Counted from the first letter of the stretch, positions 51,546-61,545 are shown. The stretch is DNA of 64,000 nucleotides from Devosia sp. 66-22 (GCA_001899065.1 MKUZ01000022.1:89525-153524), one strand, 5' to 3'. Notes: generated by a model from the letters alone, not told the origin. Numbers and translations: made by a program.

Positions 51546-54500
51546 TCACCCCACGGTGAAGCTGGCCACCGTTTCGCGAAGCTTGGCTGCGGGCAAATCC
51601 ATCAATGTTTCCAAGGACGTCCACAGAATAGCCGTCGCAATAGAGTGACCGGGGAAAAGCTGCTGTGCAACCAGCGCATAGAGGCCCATCTGGCTCAGAT
51701 ATGCGGCTGGAACGCCGTCCGGTGATCCTGGCGGGCGAGCATCGGACTTGTAGTCAACGATCAGCACGCGTCCGGGTTTCACCACGAGCCTGTCGATGCG
51801 TCCGGCAATGGTAACAGGCGTGGTACCGCGCATCCCGCGCGCGAGGATCGGTACCTCGCCGCGCGAGTCCGGACCGTAGAGATGGGCAAGCTCGGGCCGC
51901 GTCAGAATGGATTTCGCACGCGTGAGGATCGCGGCATGCGACTTGCTGCCCGGCAGCAGCGTCGGCAGCGCCCGCTCTGAAACGGCGTCCCAGTGCGCCC
52001 TGTCGATATGCGACAGATGCTGCAGCAGCGCGTGGAGCGCGATGCCCTCCTTGCGTGCCGCTTCGGGGTCGCGCGGATCGCCAAGGCGCTCCGCATTGGT
52101 CTCGAGCACGCGCGCCGGATCGGCATCGTCGGCCGCGCGCGACGGGCGGACGATACGACGCAGCCTGTATTTGGGCAGTTCGGGCAGGCTGATCGCCCCG
52201 ACACTGGGTGTCTCGACGTCCATCATGCGCGCCGGCGCATCGGCGGGGCGCTCGCGCGGATAGACAAGCGCCGTGACATTGCCGTCGGTGTCGGCAACCT
52301 CCTCCGCCTCGTCGCGCAGTCCCTGCTCGATCGCCTCGTACCAGCTCCCCACGCCCTCGCGGGCCTTGGTGAGATAGCCGGTCACATAGAGCTCGTCTTC
52401 GGCGCGCGTCATGGCGACATAGAGTTTGCGCCAGTACTCGGCCTTCTGCGCATCCTCCGCATCCTGCCGATGCTCCAGCGTCTCCGCCACATGCATCGCC
52501 TTGCTCGAGGCATGGATGAAGAGCGGGGGCGTCGCCTGCATGAAGATCGAGCGCCGGTCGCGCCCTTCCTCCGTGCTCGCTGCATCGGCGAGGATCACGA
52601 TGGGGGCCTCGAGCCCCTTTGCGCCATGCACAGTCATCACGCGCACCCCTGCACCCTCATCGGCAAGCTCACGCTTGATCGTGACATCGCGCGAGCGAAG
52701 CTCGGCGAGGAAGCCGGCGAGCGACGGCTGCTCCGACTGCTCGTGCGCGAGGGCGAGCTCGAGGAACTCGCTGACCACATCGTCGATCTCCGAACCGAAG
52801 CGGGCGCGGAACTTCCGCAGGCCGCCATGCGCGTAGAGCACGTCGCTGTAGAAATCGAACGGGCGACCGAAATCGAGGCGACTGCGCCATTCGCGGAGCT
52901 GCTGATGGGCCGTGCTGATCGAGAGCAGGGTCGAACGCTTCATCGCATCCCACAAGTGCTCCTTTTCGGCCCGGGGTTGTGCGAGATCGAACAGATCTTC
53001 TTCCGAGATGTCGAACAGCGGCGAGCGCAGCAGGGCGGCGAGCTGCAGATCGTCGGCACTGTTGCTGAGCACATCGCCCAGCGCCATCAGGTCGAGCGTG
53101 CCGATATGCGTGGTCACCGCGAGCCGGTCGGCACCAGGCGTCGGCACGCCCTCGCGGATCAGCGCCCGGATGATCTCGTGGAAAAGAACGCTGCGCACCT
53201 GGACCAGAATGAGCACGTCGTCCGCCGTCACAGGCCGGCCGCGCGGGCCGAGCGGGCGCCTGTCGTCGATCCAGCGGCGGATTTCCCGTGCGATGCGCTC
53301 GGCGACCTTGCGCTGCGCACTCTGCGTCTGCACCGGCGGCGGTTCTGTCGGCCAGTTGTCGGGGTCGAACTCCTCCTCGACTTCCTTGACCGGTGGCCAG
53401 AGCGTCACCCTGCCGCCGCCCTCGGCGCGCGCCGTATCGTGCACGAAGTCGCTCTCGAGCACGCCATCGCGCAATGCCGGCTGCGCGAACACCTTGTCCA
53501 CGGCACTCAGCACATGCGGCAGCGTACGGAAACTGTGATGCAGCTTCAGTGTCGACATCGCAAAATTGACGCTGCGCGCGGTGAACAGCACCTGCCGTCC
53601 GAGGTTCACGAACACCTCGGGATCGGCGCCCTGGAACGAGAAGATGGACTGCTTCTGGTCACCCACCACGAACAGCGTCCTCGGGCGGTCGGCGGCACTC
53701 TCGCCGTAGAAGAACTCGGCGATCAGCGAGGTGATGACCGCCCATTGCTGCGGATTGGTGTCTTGCCCCTCATCGACGAGGATGTGGCTGATGCGCTGGT
53801 CGAGCTTGTAGCGAACCCAGATGCCCTGGTTCTCATTGTCGAGCAGCGTGCCAAGCTTTTCGACGAGGTCGTCGAAGTCGAGCAGGGAGCGCGCTCGCTT
53901 GTTGCGCTCGTAGTGGCTGGAGATCGCGGCGATGATGTCGAGCATCGCCTCGCTGCGCTCCACCAGTTCGGCGCGCATGCGGTCATTGTGCATCAGTTCG
54001 AGGCGCAGTGCCTCGTTGGCGACCTTCTGCGCGATGTCGGGAATCAGTACCGCGGTCGCTTTCTTGAGGAGCGTCTTTCGCGCGGTGAAGGTCTGCGTCA
54101 GATAGGCGTCGTACAATGCGTCGAGATCGGGGTGGCCTGGCTCGATCCAGGCAAGCTTGTCGACGAAGCCGTCGCCTTCGGGGTCGGGGCGCACGAGCTC
54201 GAAGATCGCGCGGTGGTCGGCGGCAGTGAGCGTGTAGCCGCGCGCCATGTCGTGCAGCACCGCGTCGATACCAGGCGGATCGCCGGCGAGCTTTCGCAGT
54301 TCGCGCTTGGCGCGCGGCACATCGGCCAGCACCTTGCGCAGAACGCGCTGCTGGTTGAGCGTCTCGATGATTGCGGTGCTGATCTGGAAGTCGCTGAGGA
54401 GGCCGAACAGAGTCTCCACCGCTAGCGCTTCGCCGCTGCCGCGAAGGCCAGCGGCGAGCACCTTCTCACGCGCTTCCATCAGCATGGCGTCGCGCTCGAA

Positions 54501-54965
54501 ATCCTCGATCACCGTGAAGTCGAACGGCACGCCTGCTTCCTTGGGGAAGCGGTGCAGCACGGCCTCGCAGAAGGCGTGGATGGTCTGAATCTTGAGCCCG
54601 CCCGGCGTTTCGAGCGCGTGCGCAAACAGCGAGCGGGCGCGCAACAGCATCCCCGCGGTCGGTGCTTCGCCTTCAAGCTGGGCGAGATCGTCGCGCAGCG
54701 CCGCATCGTCCATCAGCGCCCATCGCGCGAGGCGCTCGGCGACGCGGCCGCGCATCTCGGCGGCCGCCGCCTTGGTGTAGGTGAGGCAGAGAATTTCCTC
54801 GGGCCGCGTGCCGCTCAGCAGGAGGCGCAGCACGCGGGCGGTGAGCACGTAGGTCTTGCCGGAGCCGGCATTGGCCGTCACCCACACGCTGCCGCGCGGG
54901 TTGGAGGCCTCGCGCTGGCTGCGCGTGATCGCCTCCGGCATCGGCTGCAGCAGCCGGCGGCTCAT
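51546..54965 (-). CDS. addA: Double-strand break repair helicase-nuclease AddA
   Basis: This 1139-residue UvrD-type helicase has a C-terminal nuclease domain and is one half of AddAB, which processes broken DNA ends for recombination. Walker A is TANAGSGKT (30-38), ILCLTYTKAAAAEM follows (motif Ia), then VDEGQDTNPQQW (motif II), VGDQKQSIFSFQGA (motif III), VMTVHGAKGLEAPIV and YVAMTRAEDELYV. The PD-(D/E)xK-type nuclease motif is seen near the end as GRIDRLVVKPGRVLIVDYKSD. The ATG at 54965 overlaps the addB stop by four bases. Confidence 0.96.
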   Translation of the reverse strand: MSRRLLQPMPEAITRSQREASNPRGSVWVTANAGSGKTYVLTARVLRLLLSGTRPEEILCLTYTKAAAAEMRGRVAERLARWALMDDAALRDDLAQLEGEAPTAGMLLRARSLFAHALETPGGLKIQTIHAFCEAVLHRFPKEAGVPFDFTVIEDFERDAMLMEAREKVLAAGLRGSGEALAVETLFGLLSDFQISTAIIETLNQQRVLRKVLADVPRAKRELRKLAGDPPGIDAVLHDMARGYTLTAADHRAIFELVRPDPEGDGFVDKLAWIEPGHPDLDALYDAYLTQTFTARKTLLKKATAVLIPDIAQKVANEALRLELMHNDRMRAELVERSEAMLDIIAAISSHYERNKRARSLLDFDDLVEKLGTLLDNENQGIWVRYKLDQRISHILVDEGQDTNPQQWAVITSLIAEFFYGESAADRPRTLFVVGDQKQSIFSFQGADPEVFVNLGRQVLFTARSVNFAMSTLKLHHSFRTLPHVLSAVDKVFAQPALRDGVLESDFVHDTARAEGGGRVTLWPPVKEVEEEFDPDNWPTEPPPVQTQSAQRKVAERIAREIRRWIDDRRPLGPRGRPVTADDVLILVQVRSVLFHEIIRALIREGVPTPGADRLAVTTHIGTLDLMALGDVLSNSADDLQLAALLRSPLFDISEEDLFDLAQPRAEKEHLWDAMKRSTLLSISTAHQQLREWRSRLDFGRPFDFYSDVLYAHGGLRKFRARFGSEIDDVVSEFLELALAHEQSEQPSLAGFLAELRSRDVTIKRELADEGAGVRVMTVHGAKGLEAPIVILADAASTEEGRDRRSIFMQATPPLFIHASSKAMHVAETLEHRQDAEDAQKAEYWRKLYVAMTRAEDELYVTGYLTKAREGVGSWYEAIEQGLRDEAEEVADTDGNVTALVYPRERPADAPARMMDVETPSVGAISLPELPKYRLRRIVRPSRAADDADPARVLETNAERLGDPRDPEAARKEGIALHALLQHLSHIDRAHWDAVSERALPTLLPGSKSHAAILTRAKSILTRPELAHLYGPDSRGEVPILARGMRGTTPVTIAGRIDRLVVKPGRVLIVDYKSDARPPGSPDGVPAAYLSQMGLYALVAQQLFPGHSIATAILWTSLETLMDLPAAKLRETVASFTVG

Positions 54966-57922
54966 GGATCGTCCACTCCCGCTGTCAGGGTCCACTCATC
55001 GGTGCGCGCCAGGTGGTCGTAATCGCCGGGGAACGATTTGCGCCCGGTGATGACACGCGGCCGGATGCGCGACGTCATCGGCAGCCGGTCGTTGAGCAGG
55101 AACGCATCGACATGCCCCTGCAGGCGCCGCACGATCTCATCGACCGCCTGCATCAGCGTCATGCCCTTGCGCAGGCGGAACGGCGTTACCTGGAACGCGG
55201 CCGGACCGAGGCCGATCTTGATGTAGGTGAGCGCCGAGCTGTCGCGCTTCGCGATACCGGGGAATACGCCCTCGCGCGCCATCGCCGCCTCGAGCAGCAA
55301 TTGCGGCGCATCGAAGTCCTTCATGTCGGCGGAGCCGGGGATGCCACCGGTCTTGAAGTCGATGATCTCGAGCGTCCCGTCGCTGAGCTGGTCGACGCGG
55401 TCGGCCTTGCCCACCAGTTCGAAGGTGGAGGGTAAGATCCAGCGGCCCTTGATCTCGGCGGTGCGCGACGAAACGAGGCCCGTGCGGCCGCGCTCATAGT
55501 CGAGGAACATCTCCGCCGCGCGCCGGAAGCGCCTGAGCCAGATTTCCCGGCGCTCCTGGATCGCATCGAGCCCCGCGAATTCCTCGCGCGCCATGCGTTC
55601 CAGCGACGGCAGCGCATCGTCGCCGCGGAAACTCAGGCCTTCGGCGACGAAGCGCTCAAACACCTTGTGGATCATCGAGCCGCGTTCCTTGGCGTCGGGC
55701 TGGGTCCCGAGCGGGTCGAGCCGCTGCAGCCGCAGCACGCGCCTGGCATAAATGTCATAGGGCGAGCGCATCAGCGGCTCGACCTCGGTGATGCTCAGTT
55801 CGCGTGGCCGGTCTTTCGCCGGCGGTCGCGGCATTGGCCGCCTCGCCGGCTGCGGGCGTCCGGCGCTGTCGATGCCGGCCGCCTGGGCCAGCCAGTGTGC
55901 GCCGCGCGCGCGAAGGGTCTTTGCATGTGCGTCGCCGACAAAGGCATCGAGCCGCTGCACGAGACGCGAGGCGAGAGCGGGAGAGGTGCCGATGCGCGTG
56001 GCGAAGGCGATGACGACCTCGGCATTGCCGAGCGCCATCTCGAAGTCGTGGGCCGCCTGGCCCTGCTGCCGCTCCGGCGGTTCGAGCCCGATCGCCATGC
56101 GCATCCCACGGCTGAGCCATGGCCCCGGATCGGCCGCCGGCGGCCAGATATCTTCATTGACCCCGGCAAGGATCATCAGGTCCGGATTCTGCAGCCGCGC
56201 CTCGAGCTCGCCCCAGATGTGAATGTCGTCGCGCTGCCGCTCGTCCGGCTGCACCTTCTCCCCCGCCATCAGCGCGGCGAGGACGGAGTCGAGGATGACA
56301 GGCGGAAACGACGCGCCGCCATCACTGACTTCGGCGAGCGCTCGGGCCCAGAGCCGAAACTCGACAATTCCGGGGAGCTCCGCACCGCCGATGAGCCCGG
56401 TCACCGCTGCGTCGAGCGCGCGGGCGAGGGACGGGGCCTCGATCTGGCTCTGCTCGAGCAGGAGGCAGAGCGGCTCCAGCGCTCGTCCAAGCGCATTAAG
56501 GACGGCGGGAAGTGCCTGGTCCTCTTCCTTCGCCAGCGCGATGAGCCCGTCGATGCCCTGTCGTGGCCGCTGCCCGCGCAGCTTGAGGTCGAGCCGGTTG
56601 GACTGCTTCAGAACCTCGAACCGGTCGAGCCCGATCGTCACGGCACCGTTGCGCAGCAGTGCTACTGTATCGATGGGCGCATACTTGTTGACGGCAACCG
56701 CCAGCGCCTGCCGCGCGAGACGCCCTGCCGACGACTGGAACAGCGGCGTGCCGGCCGGGTCGTCTACCGTAATGCCGTGCCGCGCGAGTTCGGCTCTGAC
56801 GCGCCGCGCCAGTGTCTGGTCGCGCGACACGATGCCGACCGAACGTCCGTCCGCCACCGCCTGCCGCGCCGCGAGGGCGATGGCACGCGCTTCCAGATCG
56901 AGGTTCGGCGCTGCGATGATCGAGACATCCCGGAGCGCGTCGTCGAGGTCGTCGGAGATCGCAGCACGCGCGCTGCTCCAGCGCGCCGTCTCCTCCGTCG
57001 GCGCCAGCGCGTGGCGCATGATTTCGGTGCGCGGCGACGGGCCCGCGAGTTCTTCGACATCTGCGATGCCGGCGCCGAGCGCGCGCAGCAGCTTGGCGAG
57101 GCCGTACTGCGGATGACCCTGCGTGTTCGCGCCCTCGATCAGCATCTCGTGCTGCTTTGGTGTCAGCGCCGTATCGAGCCCCGGCAGCACGATCGCCCCG
57201 CGCGGGAGATCGGCGATGGCGCCAAGCAGGTCGGCGGTCGCCGGAATGGAGCCGGTGGAGCCGGCGGCAATCACCGGCCTGTCGCCATAGAGCAGCGGCG
57301 CCGTGTCGGCCTGCCGGCGCAACTGTCGGTTGCGGCGCTCGGCGCCATCGATCTTGCCGCTCGCGGCCAGGTGCTGCGGCCAGAAGCGGAGCGCCGGCTC
57401 GAGGAACTTCAGCACGTCCTGCCAGTTCTCGGCGAGGCTGCCCTCCAGCAGCGGGTCGAGCTTTCCGAGGTCGCCGCCCTCGATGGTGAGATCGTCGATC
57501 AACTGGCCGAATGAGTCGGCGAGCGTCAGGACTTCAGCGGCATTGGGCGGCGATGCGAACCCGTCGGCCGAGAGAGCGAATTGCCGCACCAGCCGCGACA
57601 ATGTAAGACGCCGTTCCAGTACGCTCGCCTGCGGCGGTAGCGGCTCGCTCTCGATCGGCGGCAGGAACGGCTCTTCCTCGGCGCTCTCGCCGCCGAAGGT
57701 GCGGATGTCGGGCAGCAGAGCCGCGCCGCCGAGGCGCGTGGCGAAAAGCTCCGCCAGCACGAGGCGCGAGCGCCGTGTGGGCAGGATGATCGTGACGTCG
57801 CTCAACCAGAACGGGCCGCTCCGCTCCCAGCCGCCAAGCAGCCTGCCGTCGAGCACACGATCCGCGAGCAGGTCGAGGAAACGGCCGTGCGGCGCGATGG
57901 TGTAGAGGCCGCGCCGGCTCAC
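54962..57922 (-). CDS. addB: Double-strand break repair protein AddB
   Basis: This 986-residue alphaproteobacterial AddB partners AddA. It has the degenerate helicase N-terminal part (VTIILPTRRSRLVLAELF, IRTFGG) and a C-terminal PD-(D/E)xK nuclease domain: RGSMIHKVFERF, GKADRVDQLSDGTLEIIDFKTGG. The GTG at 57922 starts SRRGLYTIAPHGRFLDLLADRVL, the usual N-terminus, and overlaps the tsaE stop (GTGA). In many relatives a phosphotransferase and a nucleotidyltransferase gene (amgK and murU type) sit between tsaE and addB; here they are absent. Confidence 0.95.
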   Translation of the reverse strand: MSRRGLYTIAPHGRFLDLLADRVLDGRLLGGWERSGPFWLSDVTIILPTRRSRLVLAELFATRLGGAALLPDIRTFGGESAEEEPFLPPIESEPLPPQASVLERRLTLSRLVRQFALSADGFASPPNAAEVLTLADSFGQLIDDLTIEGGDLGKLDPLLEGSLAENWQDVLKFLEPALRFWPQHLAASGKIDGAERRNRQLRRQADTAPLLYGDRPVIAAGSTGSIPATADLLGAIADLPRGAIVLPGLDTALTPKQHEMLIEGANTQGHPQYGLAKLLRALGAGIADVEELAGPSPRTEIMRHALAPTEETARWSSARAAISDDLDDALRDVSIIAAPNLDLEARAIALAARQAVADGRSVGIVSRDQTLARRVRAELARHGITVDDPAGTPLFQSSAGRLARQALAVAVNKYAPIDTVALLRNGAVTIGLDRFEVLKQSNRLDLKLRGQRPRQGIDGLIALAKEEDQALPAVLNALGRALEPLCLLLEQSQIEAPSLARALDAAVTGLIGGAELPGIVEFRLWARALAEVSDGGASFPPVILDSVLAALMAGEKVQPDERQRDDIHIWGELEARLQNPDLMILAGVNEDIWPPAADPGPWLSRGMRMAIGLEPPERQQGQAAHDFEMALGNAEVVIAFATRIGTSPALASRLVQRLDAFVGDAHAKTLRARGAHWLAQAAGIDSAGRPQPARRPMPRPPAKDRPRELSITEVEPLMRSPYDIYARRVLRLQRLDPLGTQPDAKERGSMIHKVFERFVAEGLSFRGDDALPSLERMAREEFAGLDAIQERREIWLRRFRRAAEMFLDYERGRTGLVSSRTAEIKGRWILPSTFELVGKADRVDQLSDGTLEIIDFKTGGIPGSADMKDFDAPQLLLEAAMAREGVFPGIAKRDSSALTYIKIGLGPAAFQVTPFRLRKGMTLMQAVDEIVRRLQGHVDAFLLNDRLPMTSRIRPRVITGRKSFPGDYDHLARTDEWTLTAGVDDP

Positions 57923-58344
57923 CGCGTCACCTCCGCGACCCGGCCGATGCCGTCGGCGGGCACCGTCAGCGTCACGGCGATCGTCGCAAGCTGCGCGAGG
58001 TCCGGTGCGCGCTCCGGCCATTCGACCAGCACGATGGCATCGGGACGATCGAACAGTCCCAGTTCGTCGATCTCGTGTGGATCGTGCAGACGGTAGAGAT
58101 CGGCATGGAGCAGCGGCGTGCCGTTTGCGTCGTAGGGCTGCACCAGTGCGAAGCTGGGCGAGGGCACATCCGTCCCCGGATCGCCCACCAGGGTACGGAC
58201 GATGGCGCGCGCCAGCGCCGTCTTGCCGGCCCCGAGCCCGCCTGAAAGCAACGCAAGCGCGCCGGGTTTCAGCGTCGCCGCCAGCTCGGCGCCCAGTGCC
58301 GCGGTCGCCGCCTCATCGGCAAGGAAGATTCGCTCCGTCCCCAT
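57919..58344 (-). CDS. tsaE: tRNA threonylcarbamoyladenosine biosynthesis ATPase TsaE
   Basis: This 141-residue P-loop ATPase is needed for the t6A37 tRNA modification with TsaB and TsaD. The P-loop GGLGAGKTALARAI is at 35-48, SPSFALVQPY and HADLYRLHDPHEIDELGLFD are the family blocks, and VLVEWPER carries the Walker B-like acid. The gene is flanked by divL upstream and addB downstream and overlaps addB, a conserved alphaproteobacterial arrangement apart from the missing genes noted under addB. Confidence 0.95.
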   Translation of the reverse strand: MGTERIFLADEAATAALGAELAATLKPGALALLSGGLGAGKTALARAIVRTLVGDPGTDVPSPSFALVQPYDANGTPLLHADLYRLHDPHEIDELGLFDRPDAIVLVEWPERAPDLAQLATIAVTLTVPADGIGRVAEVTR

Positions 58345-58380
58345 GCAGGGTGGATAGCATTCCCGATTGCGCCGGGCGAG

Positions 58381-60738
58381 CTATTCGGCGGCGGTCGTGA
58401 GGGCAGCGGCGAGCGGCAGGCTCACCACGACGCGCGAACCGCGCGGTTCGCGGCGTTCGACGCTGATCGTGCCGCCATGAAGATGGACGAATGAGCGGAC
58501 GATCGCGAGACCGAGGCCCGCGCCGCGGTGGCGCGCCGAGGTTGCGGCCGCGTCGCTGCGGTCGCTCAGCGCGGCGCGCATCTCGTCGGTCATCTGCGTG
58601 CCGTCATCCTCGACGGTGAAGATCATGCGTTCGCCACGCGGAATGACGCTGAGCCGCACCTTGCCGCCCGGCTCGGTGAAGCGCGCCGCGGTCGACAGCA
58701 GGTTGTAGAGGATCTGCACGATGCGCGTGCCGTCGGCATAGAGCACCGGCAGCTCTTCGGGGATATCGATCTCGATGTTGAGCGGTTCTTCGCCGTCGAT
58801 ATCGGGGAAGGTCGCGGCGAGGCCGGCCTTTGCCTTCTCGATCAGCGCCGGTACGTCCTGCGGCTCCGGCCGCATCTGGGCGATGCCGGCATCGACCGTC
58901 GCAAGGTCGAGAATGTTGTCGATGAGCACGCCAAGGGTCACGCTCGAAGCGCGGATATAGTCAGTATAGCTCTTCTGCTTGTCGGTCAGCGGTCCCGCCG
59001 CTTCCGAGGCGAGCAGGTCGGCAAAGCCGATGATGTTGGTGAGCGGCGAGCGGAGTTCATAGCTGACGTTCTGGACGAACGCGTCCTTGAGCCGGTCGGC
59101 GGTGACCAGCGCCTCGTTCCGCTCCTTGAGCACGTTCTGGTAGTTGGCGCTTTCGGTAACGTCGACGAAGGTCATCATCGTCTGCCCGTCGGGGAGGCGC
59201 GTAATGGCGTAATCGAGCATCTTGCCGTCTGCACGGGTGATGCGGCCATGCGTGTCGGTGCGCGTGGGGTTGAGGTCGACAATGCTGCGCTTGAGGTCGC
59301 GCCACAGGATTGCGCCGTCCTCGGGCAGCGCGCGCGCCACCGCTTCGACGATCTGGTCGATATGCGGGTTTGTGTCGAGGAGATTGGTGGGCAGTCTCCA
59401 CAATGTCGACAGGCGCGGATTGGCCAGCGTCAGGCGGCCATTGGTGCCGAACACCGCCACGCCTTCGTTGAGGGCATTGAGCGTCGAGCGCTGCACGTCG
59501 AGCTGCGTGCGGTGCTGGCTCTTGAGCTTGAGCTGGTCGGTGATGTCCTCGAACACATAGATCACGCCGCCCTTGGGACCGGCGGGTGCCGAGATCACCT
59601 GTACAGTACGTCCGTCGGGCAGATGCCAGGGATCGGACTCGCGTGGCGTCTTGAGCGTGTAGCTCTGCAGGTGTCGCGCGCGCCAGGCCTGGTAGTCCGG
59701 TTCGGCGGGCAGCATGCCGTCGGTCCGGAGCTTGTCGAGGATGGCGCGCTCGTCCATGCCTTGCCGCAGCCATTTGGGGTCGAGCCGCCAGAGCTGTGCG
59801 TAGGCGCGGTTGCACTGCACCAGTTCGCGTCCGGCGTTGAAGATGGCGATGGGTGTCGCCAGCGCATCGATGATGGCGCTCAGATGCGCGAGGCCATCGG
59901 GGGCAGGTGCGGGGATCGGTGCCGTCGCGGTGCCGGGGCGGACGCGCAGATATGCGGCCTTGCCGACAGGCAGGTCGAGGGACACGAGCTCGAGGCCGTT
60001 CGCATCGGCGATCTCGCTGGGCGTGCCTTGCGTCGAGCGCGCGAGCGCTTGATAGGCAGCGTTCGCGAAGACGACCTTGCCGCCAGGGCCGAACAGCACC
60101 ACCGGATCAGGCAGCGTACCGATGACGCGCTCCAGATCGTCGCCGCGATTGGGCACCCTGTCGCCCGGTTGATACAAGGTGGGACGTAAGCGCAGCGCGA
60201 TGCGCCCGCCGAGCGCCCAGCCCATGGCGCGCATTTGCCGTCCGTCGCGCGCGGTGAACAGCAGATCGAAGCCCTGCCCACCGGCGCGCAGATCGGCGAC
60301 GCGCTGCGCCAGCGCTTCGGCATCGGTCGGCGACAGCCACGACGCGAAATCGAGGACACCCTCGACGCGGCGCCCCGCCGGCAGGATCGAGGAGGCCGGG
60401 CCGAAGAATTTCGGCGTGGCGCGGCCGGACCAGACGATGGTGACTTCGCCCGTGCTCGAAAGCAGCGCTTCGTAGTCATCGACCAGGGCGCGGAGCGATG
60501 CGACCTGCTCGGACGACCGCTGCTGGGCATGCTTGCCTTCGCGCATGATGCGCCGCACCACCGCCGTCGCAAGCAGCGCGAAGGCGCCTGCGCCCACGGC
60601 AATCGCCAGCGGGATCGCATTCATCAGCGACGACGAGGAGAGACCCTGGGCGAGGGCTGGGGCTGCGGTGAGAAGCGTCAGGGATGCCGCACCGCAAAGT
60701 GCGTATCCCAGTCGTTTCCGGAAGCCGTCCGGCCGCAT
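58381..60738 (-). CDS. divL: DivL-type histidine-kinase-like cell-cycle regulator (Tyr in place of His)
   Basis: This 785-residue membrane protein has N-terminal hydrophobic segments (about 13-31 and 42-63), several PAS-like domains (about 75-480), a kinase dimerisation box and an ATPase domain (GAGLGLAIVRSF). The phospho-acceptor position reads NVSYELRSPLTNIIGF, with Tyr560 where kinases have His. Caulobacter DivL (769 residues, Tyr550) shows the same change and acts with CckA upstream of CtrA. Its place next to tsaE matches known divL genes. The ATG at 60738 precedes the first membrane segment. Function is inferred from motif and synteny. Confidence 0.88.
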   Translation of the reverse strand: MRPDGFRKRLGYALCGAASLTLLTAAPALAQGLSSSSLMNAIPLAIAVGAGAFALLATAVVRRIMREGKHAQQRSSEQVASLRALVDDYEALLSSTGEVTIVWSGRATPKFFGPASSILPAGRRVEGVLDFASWLSPTDAEALAQRVADLRAGGQGFDLLFTARDGRQMRAMGWALGGRIALRLRPTLYQPGDRVPNRGDDLERVIGTLPDPVVLFGPGGKVVFANAAYQALARSTQGTPSEIADANGLELVSLDLPVGKAAYLRVRPGTATAPIPAPAPDGLAHLSAIIDALATPIAIFNAGRELVQCNRAYAQLWRLDPKWLRQGMDERAILDKLRTDGMLPAEPDYQAWRARHLQSYTLKTPRESDPWHLPDGRTVQVISAPAGPKGGVIYVFEDITDQLKLKSQHRTQLDVQRSTLNALNEGVAVFGTNGRLTLANPRLSTLWRLPTNLLDTNPHIDQIVEAVARALPEDGAILWRDLKRSIVDLNPTRTDTHGRITRADGKMLDYAITRLPDGQTMMTFVDVTESANYQNVLKERNEALVTADRLKDAFVQNVSYELRSPLTNIIGFADLLASEAAGPLTDKQKSYTDYIRASSVTLGVLIDNILDLATVDAGIAQMRPEPQDVPALIEKAKAGLAATFPDIDGEEPLNIEIDIPEELPVLYADGTRIVQILYNLLSTAARFTEPGGKVRLSVIPRGERMIFTVEDDGTQMTDEMRAALSDRSDAAATSARHRGAGLGLAIVRSFVHLHGGTISVERREPRGSRVVVSLPLAAALTTAAE

Positions 60739-61106
60739 GCGCCACCCCGAGGAAAAGTCACCGCCAAACCTGCATGTGAGCAGGTACAACAACCGCCGGA
60801 GAACGCTGGCGTCCCAAACCTGAATCCGCCGCGCCGTTCGGCATCGCGGAGAGCCCGAATCGGCCAACCATACTGAGGCGTGGATTCACCGCAAAGAGTC
60901 CTTGAGCGTGTGCATTGCGGGCAAATCGATTCCGTTGGGGATTGACCGCGGACCGAACAGTGAACGAATGGTTAATGCGCCGGGCGGCGTTAACGAAGGT
61001 TAACGCCGCAGGGGGCTTCAAATGTCCCACGGACGTTCAGCCGCGCTTCATATTGTTGCTGCGATCCTCTGATGGTGACTAGGCACGGCGTGGGAGGGCT
61101 CGCTCG
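60739..61106. promoter_or_regulatory. Divergent intergenic region with GTTAAC repeats
   Basis: These 368 bases without a gene separate divL (minus) from the exported-protein gene (plus) and should carry both promoters. GTTAAC occurs at 60989-60994 and 60999-61004, one helical turn apart, and a third TTAA lies at 60972-60975. TTAA-N6-TTAAC is close to, but one base short of, the CtrA consensus TTAA-N7-TTAAC. No ORF, RNA gene or terminator was recognised in the rest. Confidence 0.4.
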
Positions 61107-61538
61107 GTGCGTCTGTTCTTCATTGCAACGATGGCCATTCTGATGGCCGCTCTGCCGGCTTACGCCAAGGAGCAGGTCTTCACTGCCCAGCCGAACGGGC
61201 AGATCACTTTCGTAATGCCGTCCGGGAACATCGGCTGCATCTACACGCCCGAGGGCGGCACCGATGTCTACGAGCCGGTCGATGGTGGTCCCGAGATCAA
61301 CTGCGATCGCATCGCCCCCACCTACGTCAACATCACCCTGGGTCCGAAAGGGCCGGCGGTGCTGACCAAGAATCCCGGCGAACAGGGCTGCTGCGGTGGC
61401 GACAATGTCTTCGCCTACGGCAACACCACGACTTTGGGCAGGTTCACCTGCTCGTCGTCAGATGCGGGTCTGATCTGCGAAACCCGCGACAAGAAACACG
61501 GGCTGTGCCTCTCGCGCACCCGCACACTCCATTATTGA
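61107..61538 (+). CDS. Small exported cysteine-containing protein of unknown function
   Basis: This 143-residue protein has a clear Sec signal peptide: MRLFFIATMAILMAALPAYA from the GTG at 61107, with cleavage after AYA at about residue 20. The mature part has the pattern FVMPSGNIGCIYTP, then cysteines at CDR, GCCGG, FTCSSSDAGLICET and GLCLSR, suggesting disulfides in the periplasm. It resembles the uncharacterised actinobacterial/proteobacterial family with a PSGNIxC motif (DUF6636-like), a tentative match. It precedes the VWA gene by seven bases, so the two are probably co-transcribed. Confidence 0.75.
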   Translation: MRLFFIATMAILMAALPAYAKEQVFTAQPNGQITFVMPSGNIGCIYTPEGGTDVYEPVDGGPEINCDRIAPTYVNITLGPKGPAVLTKNPGEQGCCGGDNVFAYGNTTTLGRFTCSSSDAGLICETRDKKHGLCLSRTRTLHY

Positions 61539-61545
61539 GGGTCCC

